A stretch of DNA of 64,000 bases. Source: Rhodoferax sediminis. Lineage in GTDB: Bacteria > Pseudomonadota > Gammaproteobacteria > Burkholderiales > Burkholderiaceae_C. Shown here piece after piece: positions 31,809 to 41,843 of this stretch. The notes beneath the pieces were generated by a model that was not told the origin of the DNA, searched no databases, and saw only the letters and a program-made list of their open reading frames with translations. Numbering within the stretch: position 1 is the stretch's first letter; the number at the start of each line of letters is the position of its first letter. Location: positions 1,935,001 through 1,999,000 of the forward strand of contig NZ_CP035503.1 of NCBI RefSeq assembly GCF_006970865.1, given 5' to 3'. Made by a program: the position numbers and the translations under genes.

Positions 31809-33509
31809 TTACGGTCGGGCACGCTTGTAGAGCAGCACATTCTCGTTGTCGTCCGAGGGGCGGCGGAAGATGCCCTGCGGGGTCCATTGCTTGAGGTTCA
31901 CGGACTTGTGCAGCGTGTCGCGCGCATCGGCGTCGACCACCAGCCAGGGACACTGCGCCTGCATCGTGGCATTTTTGAGGTTCAGGTGGCCGTGGTACTG
32001 GAAGGCCGTGATCTGGCCGCGGCTCAGTCCATAGACTTCGACGCATTCCGGCTGGTTGATGACGCTCACGACCCGCCCCACCAGCGCGTGGTAGCTGCGC
32101 GCGAAGTCCAGCACCGGCAGCCACAGCGTCATCAACAGCAGCCAGCTCAGCGCGGTACCGCCGGCCGGCAATACCAGGCTTTTCCAGATCGCGGCGCGGT
32201 TTCTGCCTACCCGCCACTTCACCAGCCAGGCCCAGGTCAGGGTGGCGGCCAGTGCGGCCAGAAATGCCGGCAGCGAGAAGCTGGGTTCAAACCCGGGCGC
32301 CAGCCGCGCCACGTTGGCGGCGGGCTGCTTCGGGAAGCCGGTTTGCATCGAAATCCAGATTACCCAGATGATGATGGCCGAGCCCGTAAAAAAGAGCAGC
32401 GTGAACCAGTCGATCAACGCCGTGACACTGCGCTTGAGCGTGGGCAGCGCGAACGCGGCCAGTGTCGCCAGCGCCGGCATCCCCAGCATCAGGGCGCGGT
32501 CGGCGGGCCGCGTGATGGTCATGGCGCCCACCGAGACGAGCACAAACCACAGCGGCTGGGCCAGGTGCCGGCTGAGCTGGCGACTGGCCAGTTGCCGGCG
32601 CCAGCGCCACAGCGTCCACAAGGCCAGCGGCCAGGCCGGCCAGGTAAACCACAGCAGCAGCCGGGCCAGGTTGCGCCATTCCACCCAGCGACTCTCGGGG
32701 AGGGTGGCGCGCCAGTGCCACAGGTCCAGCCACGCTGCCAGCCAGCCAGCCAGCAGGGTCACCACGACGATGCCGCAGGCCCAGAAAATGCTGCGCCGGC
32801 GCGCGTCATGGTTTTCATCCGGCTCGACCAGGCACAGCAGCGCGCTGCCCGCCGCGAAGAGCGTGGCCATCGCGGGTGCGCCGCTCGCCACCAGTCCGGC
32901 CATGCCCACAGTCAAACCAATGGCGGGCGCCACCGTGCGATAAGGGGCTGCCGCCACGGCATAAAAGGTCAGCGCGGTAAAGCAGACCTGCGTCAGGGCG
33001 GGCGTGATTTCGTGTGACAGCTGCGCCAGCCCAAGGCAGGCCATCAGCGCCAGCAGACCCCCGTCAGCCATGGCCCGGGCGTAGTCGGTCGGTTTGGCCT
33101 CGCCGCCAAATGCAAACGCCACCGGCTGGGCCTGCGTGCTGCGCGCCAGGTAGTACACGCCGTACCAGGTCGCGACCAGGGTCAGCGCCAGCAAAAACAC
33201 AAACGGGATGCGGGCCGCGAAGGCCGGTGTGATCCAGCCTGGAGCCGCCTGCAAGGCCCAGGCGCCGAGCCAGTACGGCAGGGGTCCGTCAGTCTCCGGC
33301 GGCAGCCCGAGCAGCTGCGGATGCAGCCAGCCGCTGGCGCCGTGCGCCAGCTCCAGCATGTAGCCGAATGACGTCATGTCGGCGCTTTTCCAGGGCTCGC
33401 GGCCGATGAAGCCGGGCAGCACGTAGGCGGCGCAAAACAGCAGCAGCGCGATGCGCGGCAGGCGACGCACGGCGCCCTGGGCAACGATGGCGGGGGTCGG
33501 CTGGTTCAC
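31809..33509 (-). CDS. Multi-pass membrane glycosyltransferase-like protein (ArnT/PMT-like)
   Basis: A 566-residue protein with roughly ten or more membrane spans and an early acidic loop pattern GREPWKSADMTSFGYMLEL. This recalls the GT-C fold of ArnT/GT39-type transferases, which use lipid-linked sugars at the periplasmic face. The C-terminal ~100 residues form a soluble domain (VINQPECVEVYGLSRGQITAFQ). Donor and acceptor are unknown; modification of lipid A or a glycan is possible. It overlaps nothing and leads directly into the MATE gene, so the two form an operon. Confidence 0.62.
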   Translation of the reverse strand: MNQPTPAIVAQGAVRRLPRIALLLFCAAYVLPGFIGREPWKSADMTSFGYMLELAHGASGWLHPQLLGLPPETDGPLPYWLGAWALQAAPGWITPAFAARIPFVFLLALTLVATWYGVYYLARSTQAQPVAFAFGGEAKPTDYARAMADGGLLALMACLGLAQLSHEITPALTQVCFTALTFYAVAAAPYRTVAPAIGLTVGMAGLVASGAPAMATLFAAGSALLCLVEPDENHDARRRSIFWACGIVVVTLLAGWLAAWLDLWHWRATLPESRWVEWRNLARLLLWFTWPAWPLALWTLWRWRRQLASRQLSRHLAQPLWFVLVSVGAMTITRPADRALMLGMPALATLAAFALPTLKRSVTALIDWFTLLFFTGSAIIIWVIWISMQTGFPKQPAANVARLAPGFEPSFSLPAFLAALAATLTWAWLVKWRVGRNRAAIWKSLVLPAGGTALSWLLLMTLWLPVLDFARSYHALVGRVVSVINQPECVEVYGLSRGQITAFQYHGHLNLKNATMQAQCPWLVVDADARDTLHKSVNLKQWTPQGIFRRPSDDNENVLLYKRARP

Positions 33510-33549
33510 GCGAGGAGGATGCGGTGCTAAAAATCAGGGGCTGGTGTGC

Positions 33550-33588
33550 AAAAACAAAAGGGCAGCGCGGTAACCCGGGCTGCCCTTT
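33550..33588 (-). terminator. Rho-independent terminator after rpmE2
   Basis: On the minus strand a 10-bp stem (AAAGGGCAGC / GCTGCCCTTT, at 33579-33588 and 33557-33566) is followed by TTTTGTTTTT-like sequence (plus-strand A-run 33550-33559). It ends rpmE2 about 31 bases after its stop. Confidence 0.87.
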
Positions 33589-33619
33589 GGCGGACGTACA
33601 GCGAAAACCTGCGGCCGAA

Positions 33620-33877
33620 TTACTTGGCGGCGGTCTTGCCGAAACGGTTGCGGAAGCGCTCGACGCGGCCACCCATGTTGTCCACCGACTTTTGCGTGCC
33701 CGTGTAGAAGGGGTGCGATTCGCTCGAGGTGTCGAGCTTGTACAGCGGCAGTTCGCGGCCGTCGTCCATCTTGATGGTTTCCTTCGTGTTGGCGCACGAG
33801 CGCGTCACGAACTTGAAACCGTTGGACAGGTCCACGAAGCAGATTTCGCGGTAGCTGGGGTGAATGCCTTCTTTCAT
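33620..33877 (-). CDS. rpmE2: 50S ribosomal protein L31 type B
   Basis: An 85-residue L31 of the longer, zinc-independent type: it starts [20 protein letters not shown] and ends with NRFGKTAAK, has [22 protein letters not shown], and lacks the CxxC zinc pairs of the type A protein. Type B L31 can stand in for the zinc form when zinc is scarce. It has its own terminator and lies just downstream of rho on the same strand. Confidence 0.95.
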   Translation of the reverse strand: MKEGIHPSYREICFVDLSNGFKFVTRSCANTKETIKMDDGRELPLYKLDTSSESHPFYTGTQKSVDNMGGRVERFRNRFGKTAAK

Positions 33878-34018
33878 GTTCTTTCCTTTTCAGTTGCGAC
33901 AGCCGCCCGGTGCCTCGCGCAAACCCCTTGCGCAATATAAAAACCAGGTACTTTTCGCGTTAGCCTTAAATTATCGCATGAAATCCGGATCCGCCGGCCC
34001 ATCGCGGGCCGCGCTGCT

Positions 34019-35281
34019 TCAGCCGCCGCGGCGCATCATGTCGAAGAAATCGACATTGGATTTGGTGGCCTTCATGTTCTTGAGCATGAGCTCCATCGAC
34101 TCGATCTCGTCCATGTTGAACAGGAATTGGCGAAGAATGCGGGTTTTTTGCAGGATTTCGGGGGCCAGCAGCAATTCTTCGCGGCGCGTGCCGCTGCGAT
34201 TGAGCTGGATCGCGGGGAACACGCGCTTTTCGTACAGGCGCCGGTCCAGGTGCAGTTCGGAGTTGCCGGTGCCCTTGAACTCCTCAAAAATCACCTCGTC
34301 CATGCGGCTGCCGGTATCCACCAGCGCCGTGGCGATGATGGTCAGCGAGCCGCCTTCTTCCACATTGCGGGCCGCGCCAAAAAAGCGCTTGGGCCGCTGC
34401 AGTGCGTTGGAGTCGACGCCGCCTGACAGTACCTTGCCGCTGGACGGCACCACGTTGTTGTAGGCGCGCGCCAGCCGGGTGATCGAGTCGAGCAGGATGA
34501 CCACGTCTTTTTTGAGTTCGACCAGGCGCTTGGCGCGCTCGATCACCATTTCGGCCACGTGCACGTGGCGCGCGGCCGGCTCGTCGAAGGTCGAGGCGAT
34601 CACCTCGCCCTTGACCGAACGCTGCATCTCGGTCACTTCCTCGGGGCGCTCATCGACCAGCAGCACCATCATGTGCACGTCCGGGTAGTTGGCCGCGATC
34701 GCGTGGGCGATGTGCTGCATCATCACGGTCTTGCCGCTCTTGGGCGGCGCCACGATCAGCGCGCGCTGGCCGCGCCCGATCGGGGCGATGATGTCGATGA
34801 TGCGCCCGGTGATGTTTTCTTCGCCCTTGATGTCGCGCTCGAGCTTCATCTGCTCCTTCGGGAACAGCGGCGTCAGGGCTTCGAACATGACCTTGTGCTT
34901 GTTCTCTTCGGGGCCGCCCCCGTTCACCTTGTCGAGCTTGTTCAGGGCAAAGTAGCGCTCGCCGTCTTTCGGTGTACGCACTTCGCCTTCGATCATGTCG
35001 CCGGTGTGCAGATTGAAGCGGCGCACCTGGCTCGGGCTGATGTAGATGTCGTCGGTGCTGGCGGTGTAGCTGGTGTCCGGGCTGCGCAAGAAGCCAAAGC
35101 CGTCGGGCAGGATCTCGAGCACGCCGTCGGCAATCACCTGCTCGCCGGCGCGCGCGCGCTTCTTGATGATGGCAAACATCAGTTCCTGCTTGCGCATGCG
35201 GCCGGTGTTCTCAATCTCCAGCTCTTCAGCCTGTTTGAGGACTTCAGACACGTGCAGTGCCTTGAGTTCGTTTAAGTGCAT
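34019..35281 (-). CDS. rho: Transcription termination factor Rho
   Basis: Hexameric RNA helicase ending many transcripts. 420 residues: N-terminal helix bundle ([20 protein letters not shown]), OSB-fold RNA-binding domain ([27 protein letters not shown]), and RecA-like motor with Walker [10 protein letters not shown], Walker [17 protein letters not shown] and the Q/R loops ([13 protein letters not shown]). I start at MHLNELK (35281), with CGGAG seven bases upstream; an upstream in-frame ATG at 35311 is less likely. Confidence 0.98.
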   Translation of the reverse strand: MHLNELKALHVSEVLKQAEELEIENTGRMRKQELMFAIIKKRARAGEQVIADGVLEILPDGFGFLRSPDTSYTASTDDIYISPSQVRRFNLHTGDMIEGEVRTPKDGERYFALNKLDKVNGGGPEENKHKVMFEALTPLFPKEQMKLERDIKGEENITGRIIDIIAPIGRGQRALIVAPPKSGKTVMMQHIAHAIAANYPDVHMMVLLVDERPEEVTEMQRSVKGEVIASTFDEPAARHVHVAEMVIERAKRLVELKKDVVILLDSITRLARAYNNVVPSSGKVLSGGVDSNALQRPKRFFGAARNVEEGGSLTIIATALVDTGSRMDEVIFEEFKGTGNSELHLDRRLYEKRVFPAIQLNRSGTRREELLLAPEILQKTRILRQFLFNMDEIESMELMLKNMKATKSNVDFFDMMRRGG

Positions 35282-35414
35282 GGGGGGACTCCGTTCAGGA
35301 GTATTTGACAAAAATAGGGGGATTTGAAAGGAGGCTGGGTGTGCCTCACAAACCGGGAACTCGAACCAAGCCGCGTGGGTGTGCGAATTGGTGAACTGGG
35401 GAGATTATGACAGG

Positions 35415-35452
35415 AAAAACGATAGCAGCCCCAAGCGCGGTGCCGGGGCTGC
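35415..35452 (-). terminator. Putative terminator after trxA
   Basis: On the minus strand GCAGCCCC (35452-35445) pairs with GGGGCTGC (35432-35425) across a 12-base loop; a run of five T (plus-strand A 35415-35419) follows after five bases. The gap between stem and T-run makes it a moderate candidate. It lies in the trxA-rho gap. Confidence 0.55.
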
Positions 35453-35464
35453 CGGGGAAAAGAC

Positions 35465-35797
35465 TCAGGCGAGTTGCTGATCGATAAAGGCCGTCATCTG
35501 CGCCTTGCTCATGGCGCCGACCTTGGTGGCGGCGAGTTGGCCGCCCTTGAACACCATCAGCGTGGGGATGCCGCGGATGCCGAATTTGGCCGGAATGTCG
35601 CGGTTTTCATCCACGTTCATCTTGGCGATCTGCAGCTTGCCTTCATAGGCCGCGGACACTTCGTCCAGGATCGGCGCCAGCATCTTGCAGGGGCCGCACC
35701 ATTCGGCCCAGTAGTCCACCAGCACCGGCTTGTCGGATTGCAGGACCTCGGCTTCAAAAGTGGCATCGGAGATATGTTTGATCAGTTCGCTGGCCAT
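35465..35797 (-). CDS. trxA: Thioredoxin
   Basis: Small cytoplasmic disulfide reductase, 110 residues, with the active site WAEWCGPCKML (Cys34, Cys37), the cis-Pro region GIRGIPTLMVFKGG, and the typical C-terminal helix. Neighbour of rho, an arrangement common in proteobacteria. Divergent from the addB-like gene. Confidence 0.97.
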   Translation of the reverse strand: MASELIKHISDATFEAEVLQSDKPVLVDYWAEWCGPCKMLAPILDEVSAAYEGKLQIAKMNVDENRDIPAKFGIRGIPTLMVFKGGQLAATKVGAMSKAQMTAFIDQQLA

Positions 35798-35883
35798 GGC
35801 GTGTTCCTTGTTGGATGGGATGTACCGCTAAAGTGGAGGCATTGTGACAGAAAGCAAGCAAAATGACCGGGGACGCGGACTCT

Positions 35884-38517
35884 ATGAACGTGATAGCAAA
35901 AAGCCATGAATCCGCGCTGGCGCCAGGGCATCCGGTGCGCGCGCTGTGGCTCGATCCGCAAGACGGGCTGATCGCCAGAATCGCCGCGGCGATCGAGCAC
36001 TGCACGGCGCAACCGGCGCTGCACCCGGTGCAGACCGTGGTCCTGCTGCCCTACGCGCAGCTCATGCCGCTGGCGCAAACACTCTGGTCGCAAGTGATGC
36101 AAGGCGGCTTCGCGCCGCGCTTTGAAACCACCCGCAACTGGGCCCGCAGCATGACAGGCTTCATGCCCGGGCCGGACGACATCACGTTCGATGCGGCGCG
36201 CGACGGGCTCACCGCGCAAACCCTGCTGGAGCGCGCTGGGCTGGGCGCGCAGCGCGACGCCCTGGCGGGCCGGCTGGTCGAGTCCGCGCAGCAGCTGGCC
36301 GCACTGGTCGCCGCCGTTGCGCCGGTGCAACGGCCGGCCTGGGTGGCCCGCGCGCGCGCCGTGGTGGCCTCGGGGCTGGACGCCCCGGTGCTGGCGCTGG
36401 AGTCGGCCGTGGCCCGCGTGGCGCTGGAATGGGCCGCGGCCTCCAGCTACGCCACCGATGCGCTGTTCGCGGCGGTGACTGCCGATGCCGCTGGCGGCGC
36501 CGGGCTGGATTGCCTGGTCGTGCTGGAGGGCTTTCAGGCCGAGCCGCTGGCGCAGGCGCTGCAGGCGCAGATGGGCGACAAGGCGTGCTCCACCGCGCTA
36601 CCGGCGCAGGCAGCCCGCGGCAGCATCGCGCTGCATGCGGCGCGTGACCTCGAGGACGAAGCCCAGCGCGCGGCCGCCTGCGTGCTGCGCCACGTCGAGG
36701 CCGGGCGCACGCCGGTGGCGCTGGCCGCCACCGACCGCGTACTGACGCGCCGCGTGCGCGCCATGCTGGACACGCAGGGCATCGCGATCCGCGACGAGAA
36801 CGGCTGGACGCTCTCGACCACGCGCGCGGCCGCCCATGTGATGGGCGCGCTGCGGGCCTGCCGCTGGGACGCCAGCAGCGACGCCGTGCTGGACTGGCTG
36901 AAGAACGCTCCGGCCTTTGCGCAGGACCCGGTCCTGCTCCTCGAAAAATCGCTGCGGCGCGCTGGCGTGCAGGCCTGGCGGGCGTGGAGTGCGCCCGATC
37001 CTCTAGCCAACCCGTCGCAACCCGGGCTCGCGGCGTTGACGGCGCTGACCCTTGAAGTCAACCGCCTGCTGCAAACCCTGCAGCGCGCGCGACCCCTGGT
37101 GCAGTGGCTGCAGGGCCTGCATGCGCTCCTGCAGGCCAGCGGGCAGTGGGACTTGCTGGCCGGCGACGCGGCCGGCGACAAGCTGCTGGCCGTGCTGCGC
37201 CTGAGTCCGGCGGAGCAGGGCGCGTTCGAACAGTCGCTGGCTCCCACGGCCTGGGCCACGCGGCGGCTGGATCTGGCGCAATTCACGGCCTGGGTCAACG
37301 ACGCGCTGGAGGCCGCCAAGTTTGTGCCGTCGCACACCAGCCTGGCAGGCGACGAGCAGGTGGTGATTCTGCCCATGTCCCAACTGCTGGCGCGTCCCTT
37401 TGCCGCGGTGGTGCTGCCGGGCTGCGACGAGGTGCGCCTGGCGGTCTCGCCCGAGCCGCCGGGGCCATGGACCGCCGCGCAGCGCGCAGCGCTCGCCCTG
37501 CCCACGCGTGAGGCGCTGGCGCAGGCCGTGCGCGCCGCCTGGCGCGATGTGCTGCAGACGCCGCACTGCGACGTGCTGTGGCGCCACAGCGACGACACGG
37601 GCGAGCCGCTGCTGCCCAGCCCGCTGGTGCAGGAACTGCTGCTGGAGGGGCTTGCGCCCACGGCCATGGACCCGCGCGAGCACCGCGCCGTGTCGTCGCA
37701 GCCCGCCCCAAAGCCGCAGCCGATGGCGCCGGCCTTGCCGGTGCAGCGTCTGTCGGCCAGCGCCTATGAGGATCTGCGGCGCTGCCCGTACCGCTTTTTT
37801 GCGCTGCGCCAGCTTGGCCTGAAGGAGGCCGACGAGCTCGAGGGCGAAGTTGACAAGCGCGACTTCGGCCTGTGGCTGCATGCGGTGCTCAAAACCTTTC
37901 ATGAAGCATTAAAAGCGGCTCCAGCCTATGACCTGCCTGCGCGTGTAGCTATGATTAATGCAGCAGCCGAAGAAGTGACCCAAGCCATGCACCTCGGCGA
38001 AGACGAGTTCCTGCCGTTCGCCGCCGCGTGGCCGCAGGTGCGGGACGGTTACCTTGACTGGCTGGTCAAACACGAAGCCAGCGGCGCCCGTTTCGAGCAG
38101 GCTGAAGTCTGGCAGGAGCAGCCGCTGGGCCCGCTCACGCTGATCGGCCAGATCGACCGCATCGACCAGGACGCGGACGACGCGGTCCTGCTGATCGACT
38201 ACAAGACCGAGGCCCTGGCCAAGACGCGCGATCGCGTCCGGCAGCCCACCGAGGACACCCAGCTGGCGTTCTATGCCGCGCTGCAGCCGCACGACACGCT
38301 GCGCGCCGCCTACCTCAACGTGGGCGAGAAGGGCGCGACCACCGCGGTCGAGCAGCCCGCCGTGGTGCAGGTGCGCGACGCGCTGATCGCCGGCATCCTG
38401 CACGACATGCAGCGCATCCGCGAGGCCGCCGCGCTGCCTGCGCTGGGCGAAGGTTCGGCCTGCGACTTCTGCGCCGCGCGCGGCCTGTGCCGCAAAGACT
38501 TCTGGGACGCCGCATGA
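35884..38517 (+). CDS. addB: AddB-type helicase-like nuclease subunit
   Basis: Predicted partner of the following AddA-type helicase in a double-strand-break end-resection complex. The N-terminal two thirds is a UvrD-like fold without a recognisable Walker A, so probably not an active ATPase. The C-terminal PD-(D/E)xK nuclease has GQIDRIDQD and VLLIDYKTEAL. Cys in LRRCPYRFF and three in CDFCAARGLC match the iron-sulfur 'staple' of AddB. ATG 35884 (MNVIAKSHES) is used; 35863 is also in frame. Bases 37906-37961 hold a candidate in-frame repeat with GCATTAA/TTAATGC ends. Stop overlaps addA (ATGA). Confidence 0.83.
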   Translation: MNVIAKSHESALAPGHPVRALWLDPQDGLIARIAAAIEHCTAQPALHPVQTVVLLPYAQLMPLAQTLWSQVMQGGFAPRFETTRNWARSMTGFMPGPDDITFDAARDGLTAQTLLERAGLGAQRDALAGRLVESAQQLAALVAAVAPVQRPAWVARARAVVASGLDAPVLALESAVARVALEWAAASSYATDALFAAVTADAAGGAGLDCLVVLEGFQAEPLAQALQAQMGDKACSTALPAQAARGSIALHAARDLEDEAQRAAACVLRHVEAGRTPVALAATDRVLTRRVRAMLDTQGIAIRDENGWTLSTTRAAAHVMGALRACRWDASSDAVLDWLKNAPAFAQDPVLLLEKSLRRAGVQAWRAWSAPDPLANPSQPGLAALTALTLEVNRLLQTLQRARPLVQWLQGLHALLQASGQWDLLAGDAAGDKLLAVLRLSPAEQGAFEQSLAPTAWATRRLDLAQFTAWVNDALEAAKFVPSHTSLAGDEQVVILPMSQLLARPFAAVVLPGCDEVRLAVSPEPPGPWTAAQRAALALPTREALAQAVRAAWRDVLQTPHCDVLWRHSDDTGEPLLPSPLVQELLLEGLAPTAMDPREHRAVSSQPAPKPQPMAPALPVQRLSASAYEDLRRCPYRFFALRQLGLKEADELEGEVDKRDFGLWLHAVLKTFHEALKAAPAYDLPARVAMINAAAEEVTQAMHLGEDEFLPFAAAWPQVRDGYLDWLVKHEASGARFEQAEVWQEQPLGPLTLIGQIDRIDQDADDAVLLIDYKTEALAKTRDRVRQPTEDTQLAFYAALQPHDTLRAAYLNVGEKGATTAVEQPAVVQVRDALIAGILHDMQRIREAAALPALGEGSACDFCAARGLCRKDFWDAA
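37906..37961 (+). repeat. Candidate dispersed element in addB
   Basis: Starts GCATTAA and ends TTAATGC (inverted ends) and contains AGCC, ACCTGCCTGCGCGTGTAGCT and ATGATT, in the same order as other copies. In frame within a poorly conserved spot between the Cys of RRCPYRFF and the nuclease core. Confidence 0.5.
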
Positions 38518-41500
38518 GTACGGAATTGCCTGCTGATCTGGCCTACGAACACAACGGCCGGCGCGTCTCCAGCGCGGCGTTCTACGCCATCGCCTGCGAC
38601 CCGCGCCGCAGCGTGGCGGTGGAAGCCTGCGCCGGCGCCGGCAAGACCTGGATGCTGGTGTCGCGCATCGTGCGGGCGCTGCTCGATGGCGCACAGGACG
38701 GCGACCAGACACGCGTGCGGCCGCACGAAATCCTCGCCATCACCTTCACCAAGAAGGCCGCCGGCGAAATGCGCCAGCGCCTCAACGAGTGGCTGGCCGG
38801 ATTCGCGCGCGCAACGCCCGGGCAGCTGGAAAAAGAACTGCTGCAGCGCGGCGTCAGCCCGGCCGAAGCCCGCAGCAGCGCCCTGGCGCTAAAAAATCTG
38901 TACGCCAACCTGCTGGCCAGCGGCCGGCCGGTGCAGGTCCGCACCTTCCACAGCTGGTTCGCTGCCTTGCTTGGCACCGCGCCGCTGGCCGTGCTGCAGT
39001 CGCTCGGCCTGCCCGCCAACTACGAATTGCTGGAGGACGACGCGCAGGCGGTCGGCGAGGTCTGGCGCCGCTTTTACGCGGCCCTGACGAAGTCGCCCGA
39101 GGTGCGGCAGGACTACTTTGCGGCGGTGGCCGAGCATGGCCGTTTCCAGACCGAAAAGGCCCTGAGCGCGGCGCTGGCCAAGCGCGTGGAGTTTGCGCTG
39201 GCCGATGCGCAGGGCGTGGTGGAGCGATCCGTCCCGCGCTTCGATGCGCTGCTGGCCGGGTTTGCCGGCCTGCAGGAGCCGGAAGATTTGCTGGCCCAGC
39301 CCGCGCACCGGCAGCAGTTGCAGGCCGCCGCGCAGGCGTTGGGCCGCGCCAGCGCGCCGACCTTCTCGGCCAAGGGCGCGGAGCTGGAGCAGGCCATCAC
39401 GGCAGGTGACATGCAGGCGGCCGCCGCGGCCCTGCTGACGCAGAAAGGCGAGCCGCGCAAGTTCAGCGAAAAAGTGGCTGGCATCGAGCAGGTGCGCGCC
39501 GCGCAGGAGCTGCTGCTGCGCGTGGCGCAGGCGCGCACGCAGCACGACGCCTGGCTGCACCAGCAGCGCATGGCGCGCCTGATGCGCGTGCTCAGCGCAG
39601 AATTCGCTGCCCTCAAGCGCGAGCGCGGCTGGATCGACATGAACGATGTGGAGCGCGCCGCGCTGGTCATGCTCTCCAGCCCGCTGCTCAGCGGCTGGGT
39701 GCAGGAGCGTCTCGACGCGCGCATCAAGCATCTGCTGATCGACGAATTCCAGGACACGAATCCGCTGCAATGGCAGGCGCTCAGCAGTTGGCTCAGCGGC
39801 TACGCGGGCGCCGGCGGCCACGCGCCCAGCGTCTTCATCGTGGGCGACCCGAAGCAGAGCATCTACCGCTTCCGGCGCGCCGAGCCGCAGGTGTTTCTGG
39901 CCGCGCAGGCGTTTGTGGTGGATGGATTGAAAGGCGACCTGCTGAGCTGCGACCACACGCGGCGCAATGCACCCGAGGTCATTGCCACCGTCAACCAGGT
40001 GATGACCGCGGCGCAGGACGCGGGCGAGTACCTGGGCTTTCGGGCGCACAGCACCGCATCGAACGAGGTGGGTGCGGTGCTCAAGCTGCCGCAGATCCCG
40101 CGACCGGGCCGGGAGGAGTCAACGGCGCAAGACGACGACGGCCTGGCGTGGCGCGACAGCCTCACCACGCCGCGCGAACTGCCCGAGGAGACCCTGCGCA
40201 CGCTCGAGTGCCGCCAGGCCGCGCACTGGCTTGCGCAGCAACTGCGCGGCGGCCTGCAGCCGCAGCACATCATGGTGCTGGCGCGCAAGCGCGACCGGCT
40301 CGCGGTGATGCAGGAGGAACTGCGCACGCTTCATATCCCCAGCCAGCAGCCCGAAAAGACCGACTTGGGCGAAGCGCCCGAGGTGCGCGACATCGTGGCG
40401 CTGCTCGACGCACTGGTGTCGCCCTCGCACGACCTGTCACTGGCGCAGGCGCTCAAGTCGCCGCTGTTTGGCGTCAGCGATGCCGAGCTGGTGCAGATCG
40501 CCATGCTGCAGCGGCAAAGCCGGGCCGATGCGCCTGACGGGTCTGATGCGCGGCAGACCAGCGCGTGGTTCGATCTGCTATCAAAAACAGAGCTGAAAGC
40601 GCCCAATGGACAAGGACTTGCGACCGTTTTGATGCAATGGAAGGGCTGGCTCGACAGCCTGCCGCCGCACGATGCGCTGGACCGCATCTACGCCGATGGC
40701 GACGTGCTCGCGCGCTTTTGCGCCGCCACGCCGGCCGCGCTGCAGGGCAGCGTGCTGGCGAATCTGCGCGCCGTGCTGTCGGCCGCGCTCGATCTGGGAG
40801 GCGGCGCCCGCTACGCCACGCCGTACGCGCTGGTGCGCGCCCTGAAGGCCGGCGGCGTGAAGGCGCCCGCCATGGCCGACGCCAACGCCGTGCGCCTGCT
40901 CACCGTGCACGGCGCCAAGGGGCTGGAAGCGCCGCTGGTGCTGCTGCTCGACACCGACGCCGCCGAGCCCGCCGCGCAGACCATGGGCGTGGTGGTGGAC
41001 TGGCCGGGCGAGGCGGCCGCGCCGCAGAGCTTCATGTTCCTCGCGAGCGAAACCAGCCCGCCGCCGAGCGCCATGGCCGCACTGCAGCTTGAGAAAACGG
41101 CCCGGGCGCGCGAGGAACTCAACGGCCTGTACGTGGCCATGACGCGCGCCAAGCAGCGGCTCGTGCTGTCGTCACTGGAGCCCAAAAACGCGAACGCCGG
41201 CAGCTGGTGGCAGCGGCTGCAGGCGCTGGCGACGCCCGTCAACGGCGCCGCCGCGGCCCCACCCGACGCGCTCCAGGCGCCCGGCGCGGCGCCGTATTTG
41301 TTGCCAATTCTGCCACCAGCCCTTGTGCCACCTGCACAGTCAGCTATCAAAACGGAAGCAGATGGCGCTGGCACTCAAGCGTCCTCGCCCGAATCCCTGA
41401 TCGGGCAGGCCATGCACCGCCTGCTCGAATGGGCGCCGCTCGGCGCCACCGCGTGCCCCGGCGCGCAGGTGCAATCGGTGGCGCGTGAGTTCGGCCTGGA

Positions 41501-41843
41501 CGCGGCGCAGGCGCAGCAGGCGCTGGAGATGGCGCAGCGCATCCTGCGCGGCGAGGGCGCCTGGGCCTGGAGCCCCGAGGCGGTCGCCTGGCACAGCAAC
41601 GAAGTGGCGCTGTCCCATGAGGGCGCCAGCCTGCGGCTCGACCGCCTGGTGCGCCGCAAGGACGTGCCCGAGTGGTGGGTGCTCGACTACAAGTCGGCGG
41701 CCGAGCCGCAGCGCCGGACCGATAAGGTGGCGCAGCTGCAAACCTACCGCGCCGCCGTGCAGGCCATCTACCCCGATGCCACGGTCAAGGCCGCCTTCAT
41801 GACCGCACAAGGCACACTCAGGGAAATTACAAGGTTGGATTGA
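38514..41843 (+). CDS. addA: AddA-type UvrD/Rep helicase-nuclease
   Basis: A 1109-residue SF1 helicase fused to a RecB-like nuclease. Helicase motifs: I EACAGAGKTWML, II LIDEFQDTNPLQW, III GDPKQSIYRFRRA, V VHGAKGLEAPLV, VI YVAMTRAKQRLVL. The C-terminal nuclease has SLRLDRLVRRKD and WWVLDYKSAAEP. It loads onto DNA ends and processes them for RecA. ATG overlaps the addB stop. Two stretches, near 40578-40635 and 41305-41353, resemble the dispersed repeat and give poorly conserved in-frame peptides. AddAB-type versus other RecB-like pairings is by family recognition. Confidence 0.88.
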   Translation: MSTELPADLAYEHNGRRVSSAAFYAIACDPRRSVAVEACAGAGKTWMLVSRIVRALLDGAQDGDQTRVRPHEILAITFTKKAAGEMRQRLNEWLAGFARATPGQLEKELLQRGVSPAEARSSALALKNLYANLLASGRPVQVRTFHSWFAALLGTAPLAVLQSLGLPANYELLEDDAQAVGEVWRRFYAALTKSPEVRQDYFAAVAEHGRFQTEKALSAALAKRVEFALADAQGVVERSVPRFDALLAGFAGLQEPEDLLAQPAHRQQLQAAAQALGRASAPTFSAKGAELEQAITAGDMQAAAAALLTQKGEPRKFSEKVAGIEQVRAAQELLLRVAQARTQHDAWLHQQRMARLMRVLSAEFAALKRERGWIDMNDVERAALVMLSSPLLSGWVQERLDARIKHLLIDEFQDTNPLQWQALSSWLSGYAGAGGHAPSVFIVGDPKQSIYRFRRAEPQVFLAAQAFVVDGLKGDLLSCDHTRRNAPEVIATVNQVMTAAQDAGEYLGFRAHSTASNEVGAVLKLPQIPRPGREESTAQDDDGLAWRDSLTTPRELPEETLRTLECRQAAHWLAQQLRGGLQPQHIMVLARKRDRLAVMQEELRTLHIPSQQPEKTDLGEAPEVRDIVALLDALVSPSHDLSLAQALKSPLFGVSDAELVQIAMLQRQSRADAPDGSDARQTSAWFDLLSKTELKAPNGQGLATVLMQWKGWLDSLPPHDALDRIYADGDVLARFCAATPAALQGSVLANLRAVLSAALDLGGGARYATPYALVRALKAGGVKAPAMADANAVRLLTVHGAKGLEAPLVLLLDTDAAEPAAQTMGVVVDWPGEAAAPQSFMFLASETSPPPSAMAALQLEKTARAREELNGLYVAMTRAKQRLVLSSLEPKNANAGSWWQRLQALATPVNGAAAAPPDALQAPGAAPYLLPILPPALVPPAQSAIKTEADGAGTQASSPESLIGQAMHRLLEWAPLGATACPGAQVQSVAREFGLDAAQAQQALEMAQRILRGEGAWAWSPEAVAWHSNEVALSHEGASLRLDRLVRRKDVPEWWVLDYKSAAEPQRRTDKVAQLQTYRAAVQAIYPDATVKAAFMTAQGTLREITRLD
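40578..40635 (-). repeat. Candidate dispersed element in addA, first copy
   Basis: On the minus strand: ATCAAAAC near one end, CAAGTCCTTGTCC in the middle and GTTTTTGATAG at the other end. The ends TATCAAAAAC and GTTTTGATG are inverted. The in-frame peptide SKTELKAPNGQGLATVLMQW looks unlike AddA consensus. Confidence 0.55.
41305..41353 (+). repeat. Candidate dispersed element in addA, second copy
   Basis: AGCCCTTGTGCCACCTGCAC followed by AGTCAGCTATCAAAAC. It lies in frame in a Pro/Ala-rich linker between helicase and nuclease domains. Confidence 0.5.
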